The translations under genes and the position numbers were made by a program. Below the pieces are notes generated by a model. It made no database searches and was not told the DNA's origin. It saw nothing but the letters and a program-made list of their open reading frames with translations. From a bacterium (GTDB taxonomy: Bacteria; Spirochaetota; UBA4802; UBA5550), in assembly GCA_024224995.1 (NCBI GenBank), contig JAAENB010000563.1, positions 1 to 6,451 on the forward strand: a stretch of 6,451 bases of DNA, written 5' to 3'. Numbering within the stretch: position 1 is the stretch's first letter; every line of letters starts with the position of its first letter. Of the stretch, positions 1 to 5,175 are shown piece after piece.

Positions 1-1
1 C

Positions 2-1072
2 AAGAGATATAATTTCTTGTTTGTATTATTCTGTTTCTTTTTCCTTTTTTTAACTGTTGTTAATGATGTACTGGAAGAAATGGATCTCACTCATCTCGGG
101 GTGTTGACTCCTCTGGGGATGTTTGTTTTTCTCTTTGCTCAATCCTTTATTCTCTCATCGAGGTTTTCCCGGGCTTTTGCTGTAGTGGAGATTCAGTCTG
201 AAGAATTGAAAGACCTTAATATTAATCTCGAAAAGAAGGTTGATGAGAGAACCGAAGAGCTTAAAGCGACAAATGAAGAGATGCAGGCTGCGAATGAGAG
301 CCTTGAGGAAGCCAGGGATGCTCTTTGGGGAGAAATGAAGCTTGCTAAAAAAATCCAGACTGTTCTTTTAAATAAAGAACCGGAAATCCCCGGGTATACA
401 ATCGCGGTACATATGACCCCAGCTGATGATGTAGGCGGTGATTATTATGATATTATTAATATACAAGGGTATAACTGGATAGTTATCGGGGATGTTGCCG
501 GTCATGGGGTTACTTCCGGATTAATCATGATGATGGCACAAACAGCAATACACGCCACCCTGGAACAGAATCCTGAATTAGAGCCATCGGAACTGTTAAC
601 GTCAATTAACAAAACACTGGTAAAAAATATCAACTTAATAAATAATGAAAAATATATTACAATTACCGTACTTGCCGCTCATAAAAACGGAACATTTTCT
701 CATTCCGGCCTTCATCAGGATATTTATATCTATCGTTCCGGAAAGGGAACTGTGGATGTTGTCGAAACAGATGGGGCCTGGGTTGGGCTAATGGATGAAA
801 TTGGTTCAAAGCTTAAAAATCTTCAGTTTGAACTTAATTCCGGTGACGCGATGCTTTTGTATACTGATGGTATTCCTGAAGCATGGGTCAAGGGAAGTGT
901 AAAAGGAGAACGAGACCCGGCAACTGATATGTTTGGGGACAAAAGATTAATTGATCTTTTGAAAAAATCGGGGAAGAAGGCTCCGGAGGAAATAGTTTCG
1001 GATATCCTGAGCGCTCTGGAAGGTTTTAATCTTGATGATGATATCACCCTGGTTGTTGTTAAAAAGGATTAG
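2..1072 (+). CDS. 7TMR-DISM-type membrane sensor with SpoIIE/PP2C serine phosphatase domain (5' end outside window)
   Basis: The reading frame is open to the left edge, so this is the C-terminal part of a longer protein; the TTG at 17 is not a convincing start and has no ribosome binding site. Visible in order: a hydrophobic helix (about 17-75), a second helix ending in AQSFIL then RFSRAF (about 100-175), a Glu/Lys-rich coiled coil (about 185-340), and a SpoIIE-type PP2C phosphatase domain (about 345-1069). The two helices with this spacing resemble the end of a 7TMR-DISM sensor. The phosphatase acidic motifs are all present: GGDYYD (about 434-451), GDVAGHG (about 490-510), YTDGIPEA (about 859-882) and DDDITLVV near the C-terminus, so it should be an active Mn/Mg-dependent phosphatase. 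Such proteins usually dephosphorylate a Ser/Thr-phosphorylated STAS anti-sigma antagonist; no such partner is in the window. The ligand is unknown because the extracellular part is missing. Confidence 0.88.
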   Translation, partial: KRYNFLFVLFCFFFLFLTVVNDVLEEMDLTHLGVLTPLGMFVFLFAQSFILSSRFSRAFAVVEIQSEELKDLNINLEKKVDERTEELKATNEEMQAANESLEEARDALWGEMKLAKKIQTVLLNKEPEIPGYTIAVHMTPADDVGGDYYDIINIQGYNWIVIGDVAGHGVTSGLIMMMAQTAIHATLEQNPELEPSELLTSINKTLVKNINLINNEKYITITVLAAHKNGTFSHSGLHQDIYIYRSGKGTVDVVETDGAWVGLMDEIGSKLKNLQFELNSGDAMLLYTDGIPEAWVKGSVKGERDPATDMFGDKRLIDLLKKSGKKAPEEIVSDILSALEGFNLDDDITLVVVKKD

Positions 1073-1079
1073 ACATTTT

Positions 1080-1118
1080 GAATTTCAATTGTATTTGTCC
1101 AGACAAAGCCTGAAATTC
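1080..1118 (+). terminator. Candidate hairpin terminator after the phosphatase gene
   Basis: Perfect 8-bp arms GAATTTCA (1080-1087) and TGAAATTC (1111-1118) enclose a second inverted repeat, TTTGTC (1094-1099) and GACAAA (1102-1107). It starts 7 bases after the TAG stop and is followed by a T-rich but interrupted stretch (1119-1140). Placement favours a terminator. The stem is A/T-rich and the T tract is not clean, so this is tentative. Confidence 0.35.
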
Positions 1119-1231
1119 TATGTATTTTATTCTTGGTTTTGTTGGGTAGACAAAATCTTTTCTTATCACTTTAAATCACTTTTAACTCTTTTCCGCAACA
1201 GATTACTAAAACAACAAAAAAAGGAGACCCT

Positions 1232-1969
1232 ATGAAAAAAGTATCCAGGCTATTTTTGTTATTAATTATCACGGCAGCTTTATTTGCTTGTGATAACAGT
1301 GAACTTGAACAACAGCTTCAAGACGGGCAATTTGAAGCAGTAGAAAAGACAGAAAAAAGAGAGAACCTTTTTAATGAGTTTATTGAAAAGGGCTGGCTTG
1401 TTGAAATCGCAGAAGAAGAAGTTCCTTTTGAGATTGAAGAGCTTGCAGCAGAAGAAAAAGATGAGCAAAATGAAAGTGTTGATTCCGGCAAAGTATATCA
1501 ATTTATTAGTAAAGAAAAAGCTGAAGAGTATTCAGGACTGCTTGGTGAAGAAGATAACCAGGAAAGCACATCAAGCGAATTCGTAGTTCCGTCTCGTCGT
1601 GCGTCTACTTTTAAACGTTCAATGAAAATGCGCGTATCGAGATATCCCGGACGGTATCAAATTCCCAGTGGGTTTAAAAATATTCATTATACAGTAAAAG
1701 TATCAACCTCAACACAAGTCCCGGCAGGTACACAGGTTACGGCTGTGCGTTTATTATGCGCGAGCCAAAAGAACAGCAAAGTGCAGTATCATTATCCGAA
1801 TCCAAACGGAACTGTTTATACTAATAATGGAACAAGTGACCGGTACGCGTATCAAGTCAAATATTTTCATATTTACCGTTCATGGAAATATTGGAACCAG
1901 ACTCAACGCTTTTCCGGTTGGGCATATTGGTACGATAACTATCGTGCTAAAATTAGAATATATAAATAA
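1232..1969 (+). CDS. Putative lipoprotein, charge-bipolar, function unknown
   Basis: I do not recognise this 245-residue protein. The start is supported by AAGGAG at 1221-1226. Residues 1-19 form a lipoprotein signal peptide (basic MKK, hydrophobic core, lipobox LFAC) with Cys20 as the lipidated residue, so it is probably anchored in a membrane facing the periplasm or outside. Residues 21-118 are very acidic and Glu-rich, probably helical or disordered. From about 121 the character flips: SRRASTFKRS opens a basic region, and residues 135-245 are rich in Tyr, Trp, Arg and Lys, with alternating patterns suggesting a beta domain. Cys176 is the only other cysteine. A weak promoter-like pair, TAGACA (1147-1152) and TTTAAA (1170-1175) with a 17-bp spacer, lies upstream. 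The acidic half might shield the basic half or act as a spacer; that is speculation. Confidence 0.8.
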   Translation: MKKVSRLFLLLIITAALFACDNSELEQQLQDGQFEAVEKTEKRENLFNEFIEKGWLVEIAEEEVPFEIEELAAEEKDEQNESVDSGKVYQFISKEKAEEYSGLLGEEDNQESTSSEFVVPSRRASTFKRSMKMRVSRYPGRYQIPSGFKNIHYTVKVSTSTQVPAGTQVTAVRLLCASQKNSKVQYHYPNPNGTVYTNNGTSDRYAYQVKYFHIYRSWKYWNQTQRFSGWAYWYDNYRAKIRIYK

Positions 1970-1999
1970 TAATACTTTTTTTTAATATTTTTTAACTTG

Positions 2000-2033
2000 A
2001 TGATATAAGAATGCATTTGCATTCTTATATCAT
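2000..2033. repeat. Perfect 15-bp palindrome with 4-base centre, possible operator or terminator
   Basis: Arms at 2000-2014 and 2019-2033 are exact reverse complements around ATTT. T tracts lie before it (1977-1993), not after, and the 3' flank is AGCCACACC, so it does not look like a standard plus-strand intrinsic terminator. It contains ATAAG-N14-CTTAT (2005-2028), the same half-site spacing found at 2524-2547 upstream of the zinc-ribbon gene. It could be a binding site for the ArsR-family protein encoded downstream, or a hairpin ending the lipoprotein transcript. Together with 2034-2089, where I see nothing else, it fills the gap before the arsR promoter. Confidence 0.6.
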
Positions 2034-2089
2034 TAGCCACACCTCAGTTTTCTCCTGATTCATAAAAATTTATCAAAAAAGCAAAAAAC

Positions 2090-2118
2090 TTGACTTTTGT
2101 TTAAGTTTATAATATATT
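2090..2118 (+). promoter_or_regulatory. Sigma70-like promoter of the ArsR-family gene
   Basis: TTGACT at 2090-2095 and TATATT at 2113-2118 are separated by 17 bp, a good vegetative promoter. The predicted start of transcription is near 2125, leaving a leader of about 25 bases. The -10 region lies inside the operator-like element at 2108-2132. Confidence 0.55.
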
Positions 2119-2132
2119 GCTTATGGACTTAT
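2108..2132. promoter_or_regulatory. Putative operator of the ArsR-family repressor (autoregulation)
   Basis: This 25-bp stretch matches 2523-2547 at 19 of 25 positions, including the core TGCTTATrrACTTAT (CTTAT-N3-CTTAT). It overlaps the -10 element and the probable transcription start, the usual position for ArsR/SmtB autorepression. TTAAG-N14-CTTAT at 2101-2124 is an overlapping inverted arrangement. That the gene's own product binds here is inference. Confidence 0.45.
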
Positions 2133-2150
2133 AGAGATTGATAAATATAT

Positions 2151-2504
2151 ATGAAAGATAAACTACAGCAAATGGCCGGGGTATTTAAGGCCCTGGGCGA
2201 CAATAAACGCCTGAAAATCATAAAAATGCTGGCATCAAATATGAATGACACTCTATGTGTATCCGATGTTGCACAAAAACTGGGGATAACACAACCGGCA
2301 GCGTCGCAGCATATAAAAGTCTTAAAAAATATCGATATTCTTAATGAAAACAGGAAGGGATTCAGGGTCTTTTATACCATAAATACCGATGTACTGCTTC
2401 AACATAAAAAAGACATGGATGAACTGTTCTTAAAAGGGTTTGAAAAATGCGAATATGATTTCGCCTGTTCAGAGTGCCCATATGGGAGCTCCTGCATTGG
2501 TTAA
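2151..2504 (+). CDS. ArsR/SmtB-family winged-helix repressor with C-terminal four-cysteine cluster
   Basis: A 117-residue protein, normal length for the family. Residues 9-75 carry the ArsR winged-helix fold: VFKALGDNKRLKIIKML opens the domain, VSDVAQKLGITQPAASQHIKVL (37-58) is the recognition helix-turn-helix, and the wing follows (69-76). ArsR proteins are dimeric repressors released from DNA by a metal, metalloid or thiol signal. The classical arsenic-binding ELCVCDL motif in the DNA-binding region is replaced by LCVSDV, with one cysteine (Cys36). Instead the tail has Cys100-x5-Cys106-x2-Cys109-x5-Cys115, which could bind a metal, an Fe-S cluster or respond to oxidation. The inducer is not known. 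The ribosome binding site is weak (AGAG near 2132-2135), but the start gives the usual short helix before VFKALGD. The next gene starts 70 bases after the stop. Confidence 0.88.
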   Translation: MKDKLQQMAGVFKALGDNKRLKIIKMLASNMNDTLCVSDVAQKLGITQPAASQHIKVLKNIDILNENRKGFRVFYTINTDVLLQHKKDMDELFLKGFEKCEYDFACSECPYGSSCIG

Positions 2505-2522
2505 AAATTTTTTGCAAATGAG

Positions 2523-2547
2523 TATAAGAGTATGCTTATAAACTTAT
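2523..2547. promoter_or_regulatory. Second copy of the ArsR operator-like element, upstream of the zinc-ribbon gene
   Basis: It matches 2108-2132 at 19 of 25 positions. It contains ATAAG-N14-CTTAT (2524-2528, 2543-2547) plus an inner CTTAT (2535-2539). A weak promoter could overlap it: TTGCAA at 2512-2517 and TATAAA at 2537-2542, a 19-bp spacer. The site lies in the gap between the two genes and ends 26 bases before the next start codon. Confidence 0.45.
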
Positions 2548-2573
2548 GTTTTATCAATAAAAGAGGTATTGCT

Positions 2574-2744
2574 ATGGATAACGAATTTCTCTATTTTAAA
2601 CAGTATATTGACAAGTGTCTTCGTTGTGACGGGATCAATTATAAAGATATCGATGCCGATAAAGAAGACCCCTATACCGCAAGATGCCTTTTATGTGACC
2701 GGTATTTTGAAAAAGGGAAAATCTTTTTAAATAATGTAGGGTGA
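2574..2744 (+). CDS. Small zinc-ribbon-like protein, function unknown
   Basis: The start at 2574 is chosen because AAGAGG (2561-2566) sits 7 bases before it. An in-frame ATG at 2532 lies inside the operator-like element, has no ribosome binding site and adds 14 unconvincing residues. The 56-residue product has Cys15-x2-Cys18 and Cys38-x2-Cys41, a four-cysteine arrangement typical of a structural zinc or iron site, with an acidic loop (DIDADKED) between the knuckles. No signal peptide is seen, so it is probably cytoplasmic. Its position after the ArsR-family gene, with a shared upstream element, suggests that both belong to one metal or redox response; it could be a metal-binding, rubredoxin-like or regulatory partner. 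The stop is TGA. Confidence 0.72.
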   Translation: MDNEFLYFKQYIDKCLRCDGINYKDIDADKEDPYTARCLLCDRYFEKGKIFLNNVG

Positions 2745-2761
2745 TCGCAGGGTGATAATCG

Positions 2762-2790
2762 TTCTTCCCGGGCGAGTTTCCCGGGAAGAA
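2762..2790. terminator. GC-rich hairpin between convergent genes (unit 1 of the fibre array)
   Basis: Perfect 11-bp arms TTCTTCCCGGG (2762-2772) and CCCGGGAAGAA (2780-2790) with a 7-base loop. It lies 18 bases past the plus-strand zinc-ribbon stop and 18 bases past the minus-strand fibre gene stop, so it can serve both. There is no T tract. A close copy (3887-3933) occupies the same place after the second fibre gene, so it was duplicated with the gene. Confidence 0.6.
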
Positions 2791-2807
2791 TTATAATCAG
2801 GAAGGTG

Positions 2808-3761
2808 CTATTTTATCCGCATTATCCAGACTACGGTCATATTCACAGGACGGGTCTCATAATCACCGGAAATATCATGATCATGAAAACCGTTATAATT
2901 GTCTTCATCATAGGTGAGCCGTTCGGTACTATAATTGTTTAAACCTGATAAGTTCGCTCCGTTGAGATTAATATGAGCGGGAGTAGAGTTATCATGGTCG
3001 GAATGCCGGTCGTAATAACGATGCTGATGCGCTCCACCGGCAATAATATCAAGACCGTTTATGGCAGTTGTATCTTCCTGGTAAATCCCTGAAGTGGAGC
3101 CGCCTCGCAGGAACCGGCCTTCACCATTAAGATTTTGAGTATTCATCCCGAAATAAACACTATCGGCATCAGTAATAGTCTGTCCATTACATTCAACCCA
3201 GGTCCCGGGTAAATCAGGAGTGCTGTTCATGTTTTTCTGCCAGGCGATAATTGTGCCAACAGGAGAACTCATTTCGGAAACAACATCAATGACTTTTACG
3301 CTCTCTTCCAGGCTGCCTATGGAAGCCGCGTGGCTATTGGATTCAATTTGTAGAGTTTCAATTGCCGTTGCCTGGCTGCTCGTAGTATCCTGCAAGTCCG
3401 TGATCGCGGTTGCCTGGTTGCCGATAGTGGTTTGCAAGTTTGTAATTGCAGTACCCTGTGAGCCTGTTGTGTTTTGCAGGCTTGTTATTGAAGCAGCATT
3501 ATTATCAATCATGCTTTGTAAACTGCCTGAAGACGCGGACTGGTTGTTGGTAAGGCTGTTGATTAAATTTGCTTGCTCTACTGTAGTCCTTTTTAAAAGG
3601 TCAATCTCTTCCTGCATGCTCTTCATTTTGGAATACATATCGGAGAAACTAAAATCGCCGTTATTGCTGTCTTGTAAATCAAGCCCTTCTTCACATCCCG
3701 TAAAGGCAACTACTGAAAAAACCAATAAAATCATAATAATAGAACGAATAAAATTTTGCAT
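2808..3761 (-). CDS. Fibre-like surface lipoprotein with coiled-coil stalk and phage tail-collar-like domain (copy 1)
   Basis: The 317-residue start at 3761 is chosen for the strong GGAAGGAG site (about 3764-3771); an upstream in-frame ATG at 3800 would bury the signal peptide. Residues 1-22 are a lipoprotein signal with lipobox FTGC and Cys23. A predicted helix (40-58, MYSKMKSMQEEIDLLK) leads into five 14-residue repeats (81-150, pattern LQxTTxxQxTAIxx), consistent with a trimeric coiled-coil stalk. Then comes a phage tail-collar-like domain: PVGTIIAWQ (167-175), LPGTWVECNGQTITD (184-198), RFLRGGSTSG (216-225). Next are GGAHQH (242-247), a variable tip ending in FHDHD (292-296), and the conserved end GDYETRPVNMTVVWIMRIK. 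Collar domains occur in phage fibres and also in bacterial surface proteins. With a lipid anchor and no phage genes nearby, adhesion or recognition at the cell surface is my inference. Confidence 0.85.
   Translation of the reverse strand: MQNFIRSIIMILLVFSVVAFTGCEEGLDLQDSNNGDFSFSDMYSKMKSMQEEIDLLKRTTVEQANLINSLTNNQSASSGSLQSMIDNNAASITSLQNTTGSQGTAITNLQTTIGNQATAITDLQDTTSSQATAIETLQIESNSHAASIGSLEESVKVIDVVSEMSSPVGTIIAWQKNMNSTPDLPGTWVECNGQTITDADSVYFGMNTQNLNGEGRFLRGGSTSGIYQEDTTAINGLDIIAGGAHQHRYYDRHSDHDNSTPAHINLNGANLSGLNNYSTERLTYDEDNYNGFHDHDISGDYETRPVNMTVVWIMRIK
3312..3521 (-). repeat. Five 42-bp (14-residue) tandem repeats in fibre copy 1
   Basis: Residues 81-150 divide exactly into five blocks of 14, each starting with Leu-Gln and having Ile at position 12. 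The 14-residue period is two heptads. The repeats are diverged in DNA sequence, so they are protein-level repeats more than a DNA microsatellite. Confidence 0.8.
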
Positions 3762-3812
3762 AACTCCTTCCTGGTTGATGGTAATTAATATGAGGTTCAA
3801 ATCTTCATATAA

Positions 3813-3853
3813 TATATAAGTATGAATTATATGGTTTTAAGGGTAAATTTTTT
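3813..3853 (-). promoter_or_regulatory. Conserved upstream block of fibre copy 1, promoter or operator
   Basis: This 41-bp block is identical at 38 positions to 5097-5137, upstream of the decayed third copy. Read on the minus strand it contains TATAAT (3831-3826) and TTTACC-17-CATACT; neither gives an ideal -35/-10 pair. It ends about 50 bases before the gene start. Conservation between copies whose other flanks differ argues for a regulatory role. Confidence 0.5.
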
Positions 3854-3886
3854 TGAAAAAGGGATAATATTTTAAAAAATACAGGG

Positions 3887-3933
3887 TGATAATAGTTCTT
3901 CCCGGGTAAATTTCCCGGGAAAGTTTATTATCA
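3887..3933 (-). terminator. Hairpin after fibre copy 2, duplicate of the hairpin after copy 1
   Basis: The inner stem is TTCCCGGG (3899-3906) with CCCGGGAA (3914-3921) around a 7-base loop. The outer stem is TGATAATA (3887-3894) with TATTATCA (3926-3933), separated by a 4-base internal loop. It lies 9 bases past the stop of the minus-strand gene. A short T run appears only further on (about 3872-3877, read as A on this strand's complement), so it is not a textbook terminator. Confidence 0.55.
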
Positions 3934-3941
3934 GCAGGATT

Positions 3942-4910
3942 TTATTTAATTCTCATAATCCAGACTACCGACATGTTTATAGGCCGGGTTTCATAATCGC
4001 CTAACAGGATATGAGAATGATTTCCTCCACTATCAGTTTGATGAGTTAATTGTCTATCGGATTCATTCGGACTATCATCAGCCCAGCTTGGTTTTGTCAA
4101 AGGTGATTTGTCGTCTTCGTTCCAGTCATCATGGTATGTATATATATCATGATAATGAGAACCGCCAACTTGTACTGTTAAACCATTGCGGGCAGTTGTA
4201 TCCTCCTGGTAAATCCCTGAAGTGGAGCCGCCTCGCAGGAAACGGCCTTCTCCATTAAGATTTTGAGTATTCATCCCGTAATAAACACTATCGGCATCAG
4301 TAATAGTCTGTCCATTGCATTCAACCCAGGTTCCGGGAAGATTGGGAGTGCTGCTCATGTTTTTCTGCCAGGCGATAATTGTGCCAACAGGAGCGCTCAT
4401 TTCGGAAACAACATCAATAACTTTTACGCTCTCTTCCAGACTGCCGATGGAAGCCGCGTGGCTATTGGATTCAATTTGCAATGTTTCAATTGACGTAGCC
4501 TGGCTGCTTGTGGTATCTTGCAAGTCTTTAATTTCAGTTGCCTGGCTGTTTGTAGTGGTCTGCAAGTTGGTAATTGCCGTACCCTGAGTTCCGGTAGTGG
4601 TTTGCAGACCTGTTATTAAAGCAGTGTTATCATTTATCATGCTGCTTAAATTATCTGAAGAAGCGCTCTGGTCATTGGTGAGGCTGTTAATTAATGCGGC
4701 CTGCTTATCCATAATAGTAGTAAAACTGATATTGATTTTTTTTAACTGGTCAATCTCTTCCTGCATACTCTTCATTTTAGAATACATATCGGAGAAACTG
4801 AAATTTCTGTCCGAATCTTCCTGTAAATTAAGTCCTTCTTCACAACCCGTAAACGCGAAAACCGTAACGGCAAATAAACCCATAAAAATTGAATGAAATA
4901 ATTTTTTCAT
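3942..4910 (-). CDS. Fibre-like surface lipoprotein with coiled-coil stalk and phage tail-collar-like domain (copy 2)
   Basis: A 322-residue paralogue of the 2808-3761 gene, with AAAGGAG (4918-4924) 7 bases before the ATG. The signal peptide ends in AFTGC with Cys23. The stalk has the same MYSKMKSMQEEID start but carries 7 extra residues around 59-72 (INISFTTIMDKQ region), exactly one heptad. It then has five 14-residue repeats (88-157). The collar-like region follows: PVGTIIAWQ (174-182), LPGTWVECNGQTITD, RFLRGGSTSG (223-232) and GGSHYH (249-254). The tip (about 252-304) is unlike copy 1 except for paired histidines (NHSHI, 297-301). The end GDYETRPINMSVVWIMRIK matches copy 1. Near-identical DNA from the late repeats through the collar points to recent duplication or gene conversion. 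It lacks the 41-bp block directly upstream and may be transcribed from the one at 5097-5137. Confidence 0.85.
   Translation of the reverse strand: MKKLFHSIFMGLFAVTVFAFTGCEEGLNLQEDSDRNFSFSDMYSKMKSMQEEIDQLKKINISFTTIMDKQAALINSLTNDQSASSDNLSSMINDNTALITGLQTTTGTQGTAITNLQTTTNSQATEIKDLQDTTSSQATSIETLQIESNSHAASIGSLEESVKVIDVVSEMSAPVGTIIAWQKNMSSTPNLPGTWVECNGQTITDADSVYYGMNTQNLNGEGRFLRGGSTSGIYQEDTTARNGLTVQVGGSHYHDIYTYHDDWNEDDKSPLTKPSWADDSPNESDRQLTHQTDSGGNHSHILLGDYETRPINMSVVWIMRIK
4440..4649 (-). repeat. Five 42-bp (14-residue) tandem repeats in fibre copy 2
   Basis: Residues 88-157 form five 14-residue blocks, such as LQTTTGTQGTAITN and LQTTTNSQATEIKD. The last block (LQIESNSHAASIGS) is identical in both copies, while the first is the most diverged. 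Confidence 0.8.
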
Positions 4911-4954
4911 ATTCGAGCTCCTTTAAATTTTATTCTTTATAAACTCGGATTTTG

Positions 4955-5038
4955 TTTTATCCGCATTATTCATACTACAGACATATTAGCAGGTCTGGTT
5001 TTCGTGTTTTCTGTCGTGGAATTGAGAAGGGGGTGATT
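4955..5038 (-). pseudogene. Remnant 3' end of a third fibre-lipoprotein gene
   Basis: Read on the minus strand this encodes an end like that of the two intact copies: TRPANMSVV, then TGA (4972-4970) where the others have Trp, then IMRIK. The codon after the final Lys is CAA instead of a stop, and the frame runs on to TAA at 4939-4937. Upstream, NHPLLNSTTENTK (5038-5000) fits the tip end only loosely, and nothing recognisable of the collar, stalk or signal peptide remains before the conserved block at 5097-5137. The DNA match to the 3' end of copy 1 is strongest at 4955-4999. The copy therefore appears to have lost nearly all its coding sequence by deletion and then decayed. Confidence 0.75.
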
Positions 5039-5096
5039 CCAACAAGAAAAATAACATTATGTAACTGCTATAAACGCTATCAGTGTCATCATTTAC

Positions 5097-5137
5097 TATA
5101 TAGGTATGAATTATACGCTTTTAAGGGTAAATTTTTT
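5097..5137 (-). promoter_or_regulatory. Conserved upstream block of the decayed third fibre copy
   Basis: It matches 3813-3853 at 38 of 41 positions. TATAAT is conserved (5115-5110 on the minus strand), as is TTTACC about 10 bases before it. No terminator-like hairpin lies between this block and the copy 2 start at 4910, so it could now drive copy 2 through the remnant as an untranslated leader. Confidence 0.45.
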
Positions 5138-5175
5138 CTGACAGAATGCCAAAAAAGTGAAGATTAATCAAAAAA

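Noticed and set aside
2532..2573. Longer N-terminus of the zinc-ribbon protein from 2532
   Set aside because: The codon lies within the operator-like repeat, has no ribosome binding site, and a good site precedes 2574.
3762..3800. Upstream ATG at 3800 for fibre copy 1
   Set aside because: It would place 13 residues before the signal peptide and has no ribosome binding site, whereas 3761 has a strong one.
3220..3819. 199-codon plus-strand open frame opposite fibre copy 1
   Set aside because: It is antisense to a gene with a good ribosome binding site, signal peptide and domain matches. It mirrors the repeat region and looks like low-complexity shadow; similar shadows lie opposite copy 2 (4263-4896).
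3312..4649. CRISPR-like array from the regular 42-bp repeats
   Set aside because: The repeats are in frame, diverged, have no spacers and encode a coiled-coil stalk.
4970..4972. TGA read as tryptophan (recoded genetic code)
   Set aside because: Trp is TGG in the intact fibre genes and TGA terminates the zinc-ribbon gene, so this is simply a nonsense change in a dead copy.
4952..5167. 71-codon plus-strand open frame with TTG start
   Set aside because: It is antisense to the fibre remnant and its conserved block, with no ribosome binding site.
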